Below are positions 1 to 10,484 of a stretch of 64,000 nt of DNA, in pieces. Below the pieces are notes generated by a model. That model saw nothing but the letters and a program-made list of their open reading frames with translations, made no database searches and was not told where the DNA came from. The translations under genes were made by a program, and so were the position numbers. This stretch comes from Phycomyces blakesleeanus NRRL 1555(-) (Eukaryota > Mucoromycota > Mucoromycetes > Mucorales > Phycomycetaceae). Every line of letters starts with the position of its first letter. Position 1 is the first letter of the stretch. The stretch is from NCBI RefSeq assembly GCF_001638985.1, contig NW_017265136.1:1720269-1784268 (forward strand). The letters are read 5' to 3'.

Positions 1-767
1 TAAATAATACTGATGAATGCATAAAATAGTGCTTCAATTCCAATACGAGTTTCACTATAGAGGAAGATGAATAGATCTGGTAGTCTTATATCTTTGTTTT
101 TATAAAGTCCAATTCATAGCAGTGAGAAGAATAGTGGCACTCTTTGGTCTAAGGTAACTTGCAGTTACAGGGGATTCCTTACCAAACATGTTGAAAAGTG
201 CAACACTTGCTCCCTGACTAACCATTGGTACAATAGCAATAAAGCGGTTACCAAGTACGTTGGAAACTTGTTCTAGCTCCAGGCAGCAAACCAAAGTAAT
301 TTCAATGAAGAAAGCCTTGTAAGATATTAATGGTTTCTATATGATTTCCTATTTTATGATAATTAAAAAATATTGTAGGAGCTCAAGGCTAAGGTGCTGT
401 AAAAGGCTGAGATGAAGTTAAACTTTACTTTAGATTATTACCACTGTGTTCTAGGATAGTATCTCAAGTGACAAGAAGCAGTGGAAAGGCGATCGGAAAG
501 CAAGATGACACGGTGTGTGTTCTTTTGGTTTTGCTCAGACCACGAATATCCTGCAAAGAAGTGACACAGTAGATCTTATCCACAGGTGTTTCTTGTATTG
601 CTCATCGCAGTGAACTTCAAAGTAGCGATGTAGCTGTAGAAATGATCCTAAGTAGTTAAATAGCTCTTTTTATTTGTTTCTTAATAAAATTGTGTTTCTA
701 CCCGTACTCATTGTCTTGTCACCGAGTTGGACATTTGCACCACATAGACAGCCCACCATGTGTCACT
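1..767 (+). repeat. left arm of a long perfect inverted repeat
   Basis: Position n pairs with position 2502-n: base 1 pairs with 2501 and base 767 with 1735, where the match stops. I compared several blocks spread along the arms and found no mismatch. The arm begins at the window edge, so it may continue further left and its true end is unknown. It contains an ATG-less open stretch (minus strand, about 100-294) that recurs in the other arm; it looks like a coding relic and I do not recognise it. Such identical arms mean a recent event: a long-TIR transposon, an inverted duplication or an assembly fold-back. Confidence 0.93.
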
Positions 768-1734
768 GTGGTCTCTCTAATTCCGCATTTTACCCTTATT
801 ATTTAACTTCTTCACTTGCCCACTTGTTTTTTGGGCTCTTCTTTTTATGTCTCTATCAAATCTGCTCTCTCCAAACTCATCAAGAGAAACCAGCCAAATA
901 TTTAACTTCAAGATATTACCAATTTAAAAATACAACATATTTTTAATAATGAGCTTGTATTTCTAAAAAAAAACAAGGTTTTTATTTTTATTTAATTTGT
1001 GTTCTTTTCTATTAAAATGTCGAGTCTTTTTTTCTTACTATCAAAATATACTACTGTTTCTTTTTTCTTTGAATGCTATACTTTTTTTAATATCAATGTC
1101 AATTACGCTTAAATAAATATGCTTAAGCTTTATAGTTTTGGATTGTTGTGAGACGGGCTGTGTTGATTTGTGTAAAGAAGTGACCCAAACAATTCATAGA
1201 AAAAAGAAATATGTATCAATATCTTCTAACAAATCCTTAGCCCTAATATTGTCAATTGGCAGCTTGTTCTCTTGAGAAAGATAAAAAGAAAATAGAAGTG
1301 ATGTGTAAGGATGTTCATTATTGCTTTCATCTTTCGATGTTTATATAGATATTTCGATAATAAATAAAATAGTATAATTAGTAAGCTATTACTAAGAGGC
1401 TGGGATAAACTATGCTTCATAAAAAAAAAGAGAGAGAAATAGAGGTAGATAGTCATTTTTGGGGTTCGCTATTACAATCCTTATAATTTTCAATTGATTG
1501 CTGCCCCAGTTGTAACAATCATGCTCTTCCCAAGATCATGACTTAATCAATTGGTTTACATACTTGATACAAAAAGATTTAGAGATATGGGATATGTTTG
1601 GGCCAGCCGAAAATGTGAATATACACGCAACGTGTCAGTTGGATATTTACACCGTGTGTCAAAAGGGTAAAAATACTTTTGAAAAGTAATATCATATTAT
1701 TCATAAACTTCATTCTCTTGTAAGATTCAATAAT
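768..1734. other. spacer between the inverted-repeat arms
   Basis: AT-rich 967-bp loop with no ATG-initiated ORF of coding character. Its right half (about 1240-1680) has a clearly diverged second copy just outside the palindrome (about 2880-3330) and a decayed reverse copy at about 6940-7320, so the loop is itself repetitive DNA and not a gene. Confidence 0.7.
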
Positions 1735-2501
1735 AGTGACACATGGTGGGCTGTCTATGTGGTGCAAATGTCCAACTCGGTGACAAGACAATGAGTACGG
1801 GTAGAAACACAATTTTATTAAGAAACAAATAAAAAGAGCTATTTAACTACTTAGGATCATTTCTACAGCTACATCGCTACTTTGAAGTTCACTGCGATGA
1901 GCAATACAAGAAACACCTGTGGATAAGATCTACTGTGTCACTTCTTTGCAGGATATTCGTGGTCTGAGCAAAACCAAAAGAACACACACCGTGTCATCTT
2001 GCTTTCCGATCGCCTTTCCACTGCTTCTTGTCACTTGAGATACTATCCTAGAACACAGTGGTAATAATCTAAAGTAAAGTTTAACTTCATCTCAGCCTTT
2101 TACAGCACCTTAGCCTTGAGCTCCTACAATATTTTTTAATTATCATAAAATAGGAAATCATATAGAAACCATTAATATCTTACAAGGCTTTCTTCATTGA
2201 AATTACTTTGGTTTGCTGCCTGGAGCTAGAACAAGTTTCCAACGTACTTGGTAACCGCTTTATTGCTATTGTACCAATGGTTAGTCAGGGAGCAAGTGTT
2301 GCACTTTTCAACATGTTTGGTAAGGAATCCCCTGTAACTGCAAGTTACCTTAGACCAAAGAGTGCCACTATTCTTCTCACTGCTATGAATTGGACTTTAT
2401 AAAAACAAAGATATAAGACTACCAGATCTATTCATCTTCCTCTATAGTGAAACTCGTATTGGAATTGAAGCACTATTTTATGCATTCATCAGTATTATTT
2501 A
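1735..2501 (-). repeat. right arm of the long perfect inverted repeat
   Basis: Reverse complement of bases 1-767. The 64-codon open stretch (2208-2402, opening with TTG, not ATG) mirrors the one in the left arm exactly. The sequence after 2501 cannot be compared with its partner because that lies left of the window. Confidence 0.93.
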
Positions 2502-2879
2502 ATGCAAATATTATATTAATAAAAGCTTGATATTAGTATGATCTCTGGTTACTTTAAAGGTTAATAATATTAATTCTAATAAGATTTGCTAATTAGGGGG
2601 GCATTGATATTGCAGGTGCTGTTGGCCATTTTCGATTGTTTTTGTCATGAAGTGAAAGAAAATTTAAATCTTGTATTAAAAAAGAAAATAGTAAAGCTGA
2701 TAAAGTCTACATATGTGCAGGATTTGATTCAAAGAATTAAGATCTCATATTAGTTTTTGGATATTTAGATTCTTATGTAGAGTTTGCTGAAAGAAGCTTT
2801 TTTTTTTAGAATATCTAAACATTTACTTTTTCATTATGATGTGTAGTATTTGTGCTCAGAAATTACTAGAGTTGGTCTT

Positions 2880-3330
2880 TGCCCAAGTATTAGCAATTGG
2901 CAGCTTGTTATCATGAAATAGAGAAAAAGAACATTGAAGTGATGTGTAAGATTGGTCTTTATTGCTTTCATCCATAAATGCCTATATATATTTTTTTGCT
3001 AATTACTGAAATGTTGGGATACTATGCTTCTTTAGATAATTAACAATAAATAGAATGAATAAATAAATATTATTGGTGTTTATTGATACAATTCTTATAG
3101 CTTTCAATTAATTGCTACACCAGTCATAACAATCACCTTCTTCCTAAGGTCATGGCTTAATCAATCTGTTTAAAAAATGGATACAGAAAATATCTATAAA
3201 GATATGATATTTTTGAAACAGCTGTAATTTTGAAAACAGATACAACTCACCATATGTAGACTTGATTTATTTTCTTTTTTCTATATCTTTAAATAAAGAC
3301 AAAAATTATTTGACTATGCATAACAAAAAA
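2880..3330 (+). repeat. diverged copy of the palindrome-loop repeat
   Basis: Blocks resembling 1240-1680 occur in the same order: a segment with AATTGGCAGCTTGTT, then GTGATGTGTAAG, then TTGCTTTCATC, then a TCAATTGATTGCTGCCCCAG-like block followed by a TCATGACTTAATCAAT-like block. There are many substitutions and small indels, so this is an old relative in direct orientation. The rest of 2502-3480 shows no gene. Confidence 0.65.
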
Positions 3331-3572
3331 TACATATTCATGCACAGATATATACTAACATTAAGGACTTCACATATTAATATTAATGATAGAGACTAAT
3401 AGTTATTAATTTAGTATGATGCTCTTTATCTTTATTAAAATTTATACTATTCAATTATACCATAGTATTAATAAAGTCTGTCTTTAATATGATTCAGTAA
3501 TAGCAAGATATGTATTTAAAATAATAATGATGAGAGAATACACAAGATATACAAAATACAAAAAAATGAGAA

Positions 3573-3724
3573 TAATACAAATCATGCTAATAATACATAT
3601 AATTATAATAATACATATAGTTATAATAATACAGGTAAGAATTATAATACAAATAAGAATAATAATACAAATAATGATAATAATACAAATAAGGATAATA
3701 ATACAAATAATGATGATAATACAA
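3573..3724. repeat. AT-rich tandem repeat (about 18-bp unit)
   Basis: Repeated AATAATACAAATAAGAAT-like units with small changes. The long Ile/Tyr/Cys-rich ORFs in three frames across this block are a by-product of the repeat and not genes. It lies about 280 bp past the 3' end of the minus-strand gene at 4006-6012. Confidence 0.8.
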
Positions 3725-4005
3725 GTTTTGCTTTCTTTCAGTTGTTGCTTTCCTTTTCGTTTTTCGATGTTTGGTGTTTGCCTTTTGTTTTCCATTTTCC
3801 ATTTTTCAGCCTTGGTCTTGGAGTTTTGGGGTTTTGACCTATTGTTCTACTGTTTTGGTAATGGGGTTAGTCGTTAGTAGGGTTAGTTCCTGTTGCTTGT
3901 TAGTATCTGTTGCTTGTTAGTATCTGTTGCTTGTTGCTTCCTGTTGTTTCTGCCGGAGCCACTTGTTTCGTTTTTCCCGGCCAGGAACTTTGGAGGGTCA
4001 TCCCT

Positions 4006-5020
4006 CTACCAGAAGAAGAACCGGAAGACTGCTGTTGCTGTAGACACCACGCCTGACCGGAAAATTGCCAGGGTGTCTACAGCAACAGCAGCGGAAGAAG
4101 GAGGGGAAGGAGGAGGTCCAGGAGGAGGAGGAGGAGAACCGGAAGGAGGAGGAGGAGAACCGGAAGGAGGAGGAGGAGGAGAACCGGAAGGAGGAGGAGG
4201 AGGAGAACCGGAAGGAGGAGGAGGAGGAGGAGAACCGGAAGGAGGAGGAGGAGGAGGAGAACCGGAAGGAGGAGGAGGAGGAGGAGAACCGGAAGGAGGA
4301 GGAGAAGAAGGAGAGGGAGGAGGAGAAGGAGGACCAGGAGGACCAGGCGGAGGAGACGGAGGGGACAGAAGGGAAGGAGGGGAAGGAGGGGAAGGAGGAG
4401 AAGGAGGGGAAGGAGGGGAAGGAGGGGAAGGACTAGGTGGACTAGGTGGAGGAGTAGGTGGAGGAGAAGGGTCAGGAGAAGGGTTAGGATTATCCCTTTC
4501 CTGAGCCTCACTCTCCTCCGCTCGTTTTATCAGATGATATAAAATCATCTGCCTACTCCTCCACCGGAGAAGCTGTACGCCGATGGCAGGAGAAAGCTTC
4601 CTGCCACTTTTTCCTCTCTTTCCCCGCATGTTATCCAGGGTCACGATCCGACCCAGCACCTTTTCGTTGCTGGGTGGATCGTACCCGAAATCGGCAGGGC
4701 ACGGCCGCTTTTTCCCTGTGATTGCAGCTAAGAAATAAAAGATATATATTAATATTAGATGCAAAATTAGATACTACAAATAATAATAATTGTGATAATA
4801 ATAAAGACATTCTTACCTTTTACAGAACCGCCGTCTGCAATCATAGATGGGGCCCACTCAGAATTTGTATCTCCTTCATTACTGAGTGGGGAGGAAGCAA
4901 AGCATTGATGAGGACCCCATCTTCGGCGAATGGAGCGTTGCTCCTCGTTTGGGTCAGCTCCGTCGATCACAGAGGACAGCTTTCTTTTTGTACCTCTTGT
5001 CTCGCAAGATACTAAATAAC

Positions 5021-5054
<34 letters not shown>

Positions 5055-6012
5055 TAAAGGCACGATTAGAATTGCTGGATTTACTAAACGTTTTGTGAGA
5101 TAAGTGCTTACCAAAATTGTCCGTCGGCTTTGTGACATCTCTGCCAGCGCAAGAAGAGGCACCAGAGGACGCACCACAAACAGCGCCAGAGGACGCACCA
5201 CAAACAGCGCCAGAGGACGCACCACAAGCAGCGCCAGAGGACGCACCACAAGCAGCGCCAGAGGACGCACCACAAACAGCGCCAGAGGACGCACCACAAA
5301 CAGCGCCAGAGGACGCACCACAAGCAGCGCCAGAAGACGCACCACAAGCAGCGCCAGAGGACGCACCACAAGCAGCGCCAGAGGACGCACCACAAAGAGC
5401 GCCAGAGGACGCACCACAAAGAGCGCCAGAGGACGCACCACAAACAGCGCCAGAGGACGCACCACAAGCAGTGCCAGAGGACGCACCACAAGCAGCGCCA
5501 GAGGACGCACCACAAACAGCGCCAGAGGACGCACCACAAACAGCGCCAGAGGACGCACCACAAGCAGCGCCAGAGGACGCACCACAAGCAGCGCCAGAGG
5601 ACGCACCACAAACAGCGCCAGAGGACGCACCACAAACAGCGCCAGAAGACGCACCACAAGCAGCGCCAGAGGACGCACCACAAGCAGCGCCAGAGGACGC
5701 ACCACAAACAGCGCCAGAGGACGCACCACAAACAGCGCCAGAAGACGCACCACAAGCAGCGCCAGAAGACGCACCACAAACAGCGCCAGAAGACGCACCA
5801 CAAGCAGCGCCAGAGGACGCACCAGAAGGAGCACCAGAAAGGGCACCAGAAGGAGCACGAGAGCCTGAGGAAAAAAATTTCCTATCAGGGTTGGAGGAAA
5901 ATGCCTCAGAGTCACCCACCAAAGGCCTGCTTTGGCGAGGACGCTGGGCGTGAGGGTATGGCCAATTTTGGCGAGAGGCGTTGCTGTTTTTGGTTTTATT
6001 ATTATTACGCAT
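4006..6012 (-). CDS. low-complexity Cys-periodic / proline-rich protein, function unknown (3 exons, 605 aa)
   Basis: Exons on the minus strand: 6012-5112, 5011-4817, 4727-4006; every junction is GT-AG and the phases agree (1 and 1). About 50 N-terminal residues rich in Asn, Arg and Ser are followed by some 27 tandem 8-residue repeats, GASSGAVC or GASSGAAC, which place one Cys every eight residues (about residues 55-290). A unique middle part follows, containing TKRKLSSVIDGADPNEEQ and GKKRPCPADFGYDPPSNEK and a basic stretch near RGKRGKSGRK. The C-terminal third is SGSPPPPPP repeats, ending in a short hydrophobic tail (FRFFFW). I see no signal peptide or membrane segment and recognise no family. 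The unique, spliced middle exon argues for a real gene and against a chance ORF over a satellite. Antisense ORFs over the same repeats have no supporting splice structure. The repeats suggest a structural or condensate-type role, but that is inference. Confidence 0.6.
4031..4089. repeat. 18-bp perfect inverted repeat inside the C-terminal codons
   Basis: Arms 4031-4048 and 4072-4089 are exact reverse complements (GCTGTTGCTGTAGACACC and its partner) around a 23-nt spacer. It lies just before the stop codon of the minus-strand gene and codes for a symmetric AVAVDT / VSTATA pair of segments. It could fold as a stem in the mRNA. Confidence 0.85.
4098..4440. repeat. polypurine/polypyrimidine tandem repeat (GGA-rich)
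   Basis: Almost pure purine on the plus strand, built from GGAGGA runs punctuated by GAACCGGAA. It encodes the SGSPPPPP-type proline repeats of the minus-strand gene. The proline runs lengthen stepwise through the array, as expected from slippage. Mirror-symmetric purine tracts like this can form triplex or G-quadruplex structures. Confidence 0.85.
5165..5830. repeat. 24-bp coding minisatellite with 96-bp higher-order period
   Basis: About 27 copies of a 24-bp unit (GCCAGAGGACGCACCACAAA followed by CAGC on the plus strand). Unit variants alternate in pairs (AAC, AAC, AVC, AVC in the minus-strand protein) through much of the array, giving a 96-bp super-period broken in the middle by ALC and TAC variants. 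The length is an exact multiple of codons throughout, so expansion keeps the frame. Confidence 0.9.
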
Positions 6013-6059
6013 GTTAAAGGAAGGATATAAAGAGAAAAAAGTATGGGCGAAGAAAAGGG

Positions 6060-6069
6060 CTTTATATAG
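6060..6069 (-). promoter_or_regulatory. probable TATA box of the repeat-protein gene
   Basis: Reads CTATATAAAG on the minus strand, about 50 bp upstream of the ATG at 6012. The position and sequence fit a TATA element; there is no direct evidence of use. Confidence 0.4.
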
Positions 6070-6939
6070 TTTTTTTTTTCCTTGTAGTGGAATGTTTTGT
6101 TGGAAAATAATATGGCGTATAATTACTCATACAAATGCGAAATTTTTCATGTGAAAGTAACGGAATATGTGTATATGCCTCTTAGTTAATCTACAAATTT
6201 TGGAATATAGTATACATAGTATTAGAGAAATTACTACCTTTTGTTATTATTACTATTATTATCATTATTTCCTTTGGAAAAACAATACAAGTCTGGCTGT
6301 TGAGTGGCCAAGACAAATATGTGCAAATCACCGAGTTAGATTATCAGTGTCGCATTACATATTTTGTTGCATACCTACATGTGTAAAAAAATAATAGCTA
6401 GCTAATTTTGTAGTGATTTCTTTTTTTTTCCTTTCTTCCTCTCATAAGAAAAGTAATATATTTTTATTAAAGATAAGACAGTAATACAATATGTAATCAT
6501 GTAACAGATAATAGTGAATCATAAGAGTACATTCAATTCTTAATAGCATAATGAATTAGATACTCATCAACGAATTTAATTGAGAGAATATACACAGTTT
6601 AAAGGTTGTCCTGTTATATAAGATATAGATTATATACTCCGTGGATTTGTACAAATATCAGAGCATCATCAAAAAAGAGAGAGAGGAAGAATTTGATAAA
6701 CTAAATAATTTTGATCAGCAAAATCATAGCATTGGATAAAATGTTTGTAACCTTTAAGAGCCCTCTCTTCCTCCATATATATATATATATATATATATAT
6801 GCGTAGGAATATATTTTCCTGTAAAGAAACAACAACAGATGATTAGTTGATAGTCAATAATCTTAATAAGATTATTTAATTAATATAATACTGAAATCTT
6901 ATGCATGTATTCAAACATTTGGCTAGTTCAAAGATATCA
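6070..6939. other. AT-rich intergenic DNA, no gene seen
   Basis: Contains simple repeats such as a TA run at about 6775-6800. ORFs here are short and do not look like coding sequence. Confidence 0.6.
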
Positions 6940-7320
6940 TATTTTTCCAAATGTTCCTTGTGTCAATTATGTAGGCAAATTGATTTAGCCATGGCTTTTC
7001 CAGATATATGATTTCTACAACTGGCAGCAATCAATTGAAAAGACATACAAATTGTTACAACAAACCATCACAGTGTTTATATCTTTTCATATTTCTCTCT
7101 TATTCATAATTTACTATTCAATTGAAGAAGTATAGTTTATCTCAGCATCTTAATATTATATTAACTACCTTTATTAGCTATTAGAATACTTTTATAAGCA
7201 TAGAAAGATAAAAGAAATACATTCCATCATACCATATCACTCGAGTTCTTTTTCATCATTCTTGAGAGAACAATCTTCCAATTATAGATGCTTGAGCTAA
7301 AGAGTTGCTAGGGGATATTA
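6940..7320 (-). repeat. decayed reverse copy of the palindrome-loop repeat
   Basis: Read on the minus strand it follows the order of 1240-1560. Shared landmarks on the plus strand are GGCAGCAATCAATTGAAAA, AGTATAGTTTATCTCAGC (a GCATAGTTTATCCCAGC relative) and a block around GAGAGAACAATCTTCCAATT. Divergence is high, so the boundaries are approximate. Confidence 0.55.
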
Positions 7321-8223
7321 ATATTCATTCTCATTTCTCTTCAAGTATTCGTCCTACTGAATCGTATAAGCAAATATCACCGGTCTCATGATAATATTTC
7401 AGAATACATCTTAGACGGAAAAATAAAATATCGTGGATTACATATCAAGTTGTGTGCTCTCAAACAAAAGGGTTGGATAAGCTGAAGTCAGCTTTATTGA
7501 AAAAAAGTGAAGGGAAATATACATATGTTGCTATAGGGCTTGTTGTATGTGTACACTCAAACAGTTGATAACTTTTAACCAAACCCACTCTAAGACTATT
7601 TAATATTATTTATTTCTTTTCCTTTTATAATATTAATATATATCAGTTGAAGGTCTATTATTTCAAAGTATTATTCTTTAGTAACCATTGTATATTGCTA
7701 GACATACATTTAAAGCTGTAAAATCTTCTTTACTATCCGGAACAGATATTAAATAGGGAAAACATTTCTTTCGGATCATATGTATATATAGCTAATTAAT
7801 TAGATCAACAAATTAAGCACATTTACGCAGACACGATATTGGATCAACCTACTAGCTGTGCGCAAATCTACCTTTATCAAGTCAAGCTTGAAACCATTCT
7901 TGTGAAATTGGGTACCTATAGTACATATCTAAAGCTTGCTCTACACTATGTATAGTTAATGAAAATATCCCATGTTTCTCCAACTCCTAATATATTTCTT
8001 TTACAGTATCCAAAATTCAGTGCTATTTTGTTTTGGAAAGAATGCATATCATTCTCCAAGGTTACTAACTCAGTAGCTTGACTCAAATATATATATGTTG
8101 TTAGTCTTGTATAATTTCCAGTCAATTCCTGAAATAGTTCCATAGACGAACCCAAGTATATTTCCTGTTCAAGATTTTTATTAAAATTAAATCGGATTTA
8201 GGCCATAGGAAACTAGGAAAGAT
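7321..8223. other. AT-rich intergenic DNA, no gene seen
   Basis: No spliceable coding signal on either strand. A 69-codon minus-strand ORF (7946-8155) shows no family signature, has no splice partners and may be a repeat relic. Confidence 0.5.
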
Positions 8224-8475
8224 ATAATTGAATACGTCTTTATAACAGTCTGATTCACAGTGTATCTTTATGGGTTACTTGTTATCCCGTTTTATTGCCT
8301 ATATATATATATATATATATATACATATATCTCTTTTATCTTTTTAATAAAAGCTTGGCTTTGAGGTATTGATAGTTAGACAATATATATTTGAATATAT
8401 CTTTACGACTATTCGATTCATAGTATAGATTTATGGACCAATTACTACTTTATTTTATTTTCTATATACCTTTTA
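8224..8475 (+). repeat. two degenerate direct copies of an approximately 85-bp segment
   Basis: 8229-8315 and 8390-8475 share the order TTGAATA.. TCTTTA.. GATTCA.AGT.. TTTATGG.. TACT.. TTTTATT..CTATATA. A TA microsatellite and TTAATAAAAGCTTG separate them. An old local duplication is likely. Confidence 0.5.
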
Positions 8476-9137
8476 TCGCTTATTCATCTATCAAAATCTG
8501 AGATATATCTTTATACATACTAAACCTTTAATACATCATTATTTTATTTATTTTTTTTGCTAATAAGCTTAAAGTAGAACATATATATATTTAGCCAAAG
8601 CTGATTTATCCAGGATATTTAATTCATCCGAGACTATTGAGCTTGTATCAAGTATTATATAGTTACACACAAAGAAACTATACAAAACACCATCAAGCAT
8701 CATGCACCAAAAATAAGGGCCTACAGAAAAGTATTATTGAGTTATTTTTTTAACAAGATTGTGGCTATACATCAGAGGGATCTCTAGTCTTATATATATA
8801 TTGATATTATACTTTGGATAGATTGTTACCCCGATCTGTTTTTTTTTCACCTACATATATTCAACTACTCACCAAATTGCCTACAGATATCTTCACAGTA
8901 TCTATTAGTTAGTGAAACAAATGTGTATATGTGTATTTGATGTTCGAGCCCGAGACCTTGCTCGTTGGTCTTGTTTGTTGAAAATAATATATACCAATAA
9001 TCAAAAGTAAGATATTTTTTAAAGAAACTGGTATACCTGGAACTTTTGATGAAGAGTAAAACATTAATCGTTAGCCGAGGGTGTAAAAAGTCTATAAAAA
9101 TAAAATTAATAGTAAGAAAATATACAGAGGCATATTG

Positions 9138-9480
9138 ACACAATGGATTTTATCCACCAGTGTTTCTTGCATCGCTTATTGCAGTGAGCTTCGAGGTAGT
9201 GATATAGCTATAGAAATGACTCGGAGTAGTTAAATAGTTCTTTTTATTTGTTCTCTAATAAAGTTGTCTTTCTACTCGTATTCATATTCTTGGCACTGAG
9301 TTTGACATCTACGCCACATAACCAACCTACCATATGTTATAAGGGTAAAAAGCCGTTTTTACAATCAAAGATATATACATATATTTTATTCGCTTTCTTT
9401 TTTATACTTTTTTAAATAAAAGTAAAACTATCTGTCTATGAATAACAGAAAAACTACATAGCCACAAACCCATATATTTA
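9138..9480 (+). repeat. diverged copy of the palindrome-arm repeat
   Basis: Positions 9138-9350 align with 562-767 of the left arm: a TTATCCAC..GTGTTTCTTG block, then AGTTAAATAG.TCTTTTTATT, then a CACATA.ACCAACCTACCAT block. The part after 9350 resembles the AAGGGTAAAAA segment of the palindrome spacer and 3250-3330. It shows that the palindrome arms belong to a dispersed family. Confidence 0.7.
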
Positions 9481-9484
9481 CTAG

Positions 9485-9735
9485 GAGCATCTTCAGCAGT
9501 GGGAAATTTTAATTTATATAAAGCCAAGCACTGCCACTTTATTTAAAGAAAAATATTACTTTGCCCAACAGTTCAATTTTATCTTTTTCTTTAAATAAAT
9601 TTTGAGAGCGTTTTCATCAATCAATTCTAAATTCTTGTTATCTTTAACCAAAAAGATTTTAAAAAAATAGAACTACTGGGGGTACCAATTTAAATTAAAA
9701 ATGGAGTTTTTTAAAGGGAATCGCTGAAGATGCTC
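9485..9735. mobile_element. MITE-like element with 13-bp terminal inverted repeats
   Basis: GAGCATCTTCAGC at 9485-9497 has its exact inverse complement at 9723-9735. The 251-bp interior is AT-rich and has no coding potential. The flanks (TTTACTAG and TTACC) are suggestive of, but do not prove, a short target duplication. The size and perfect TIRs fit a non-autonomous DNA transposon; the superfamily is not determined. Confidence 0.65.
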
Positions 9736-9981
9736 TTACCATTCAAATCCCTGCTGTATAATGGCTCGTTGCTTTACACTCTATAAGTGTGTAGTGTACG
9801 TGTACCTGATATATAACAACTCTGGAGATTGTTAACTTTCCGGGCTCATTGACAAGAAGGAGACAAGAGTTTGGTTGTAGAGTCTGTATTTCACTCAATT
9901 GTGGGGTATATACCACACTTTTCGCCGCATATTTAGTTTATTAGCGTATGTAATATGGATGCATATATCTGTAGTAAAAAA

Positions 9982-10484
9982 AAACCTGTTACGACGTTAC
10001 GTAATTTGCCAAATTAAATACAGAAAATTGGATATAAATCCAAGCTAATCAAGTAAAGTGTTCCTGTATGTATAAACCACCTAATAAGAAACAATGAGAT
10101 CCACCATTTAAAAGCTGATTGATATTGATTACTCAAGTATTGATCAAAATATCCTATCTTTTCACTCTTAAAAAACCATTTACTAATAAAATTGGCTATT
10201 TGCACCAAACAGTCCATTTTTGATACCCATTTTTTTCAGGACAGCATCTGAAAAAAAAATGTTGAAAAACATATTCTGTTTTATTAAGTAAAGTTGTAGC
10301 AAACGGCAATTCATGATGGCCAGTACTTATGTGATCAATAACTTGCCGATATTAATGGAGATATCAGCATATTAAAAATGTCAATATCGATATTTATACC
10401 ACCAAAAGATGTTGATTAAATGTCCGACTGTAAAGCTGTGTATGCCAAAAATATCATTCGCGTTGTGTGTATGGCAGATTTTGT
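9982..10484 (-). repeat. repeat family B, copy 1 (non-autonomous element candidate)
   Basis: About 500 bp that recurs in inverted orientation at 20433-20912, with very high similarity in the middle (for example AAGAGTGAAAAGATAGGATA on the minus strand). The two ends of this copy start with similar words when read inward, AAAACCTGTTA and AAAATCTGCCA, which may be short imperfect TIRs. A 67-codon minus-strand ORF (10014-10217, TTG-opened) is largely open in both copies but is disrupted near its end in copy 2. Confidence 0.8.

Noticed and set aside
3484..3877. ORFs on both strands made of Ile, Tyr and Cys repeats
   Set aside because: They are translations of an AT-rich 18-bp tandem array in several frames; none has unique coding sequence.
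5104..5953. Plus-strand ORFs with APEDAPQT or RTTNSARG repeats
   Set aside because: They are antisense or off-frame readings of the 24-bp minisatellite. Only the minus-strand frame joins unique exons with matching phases.
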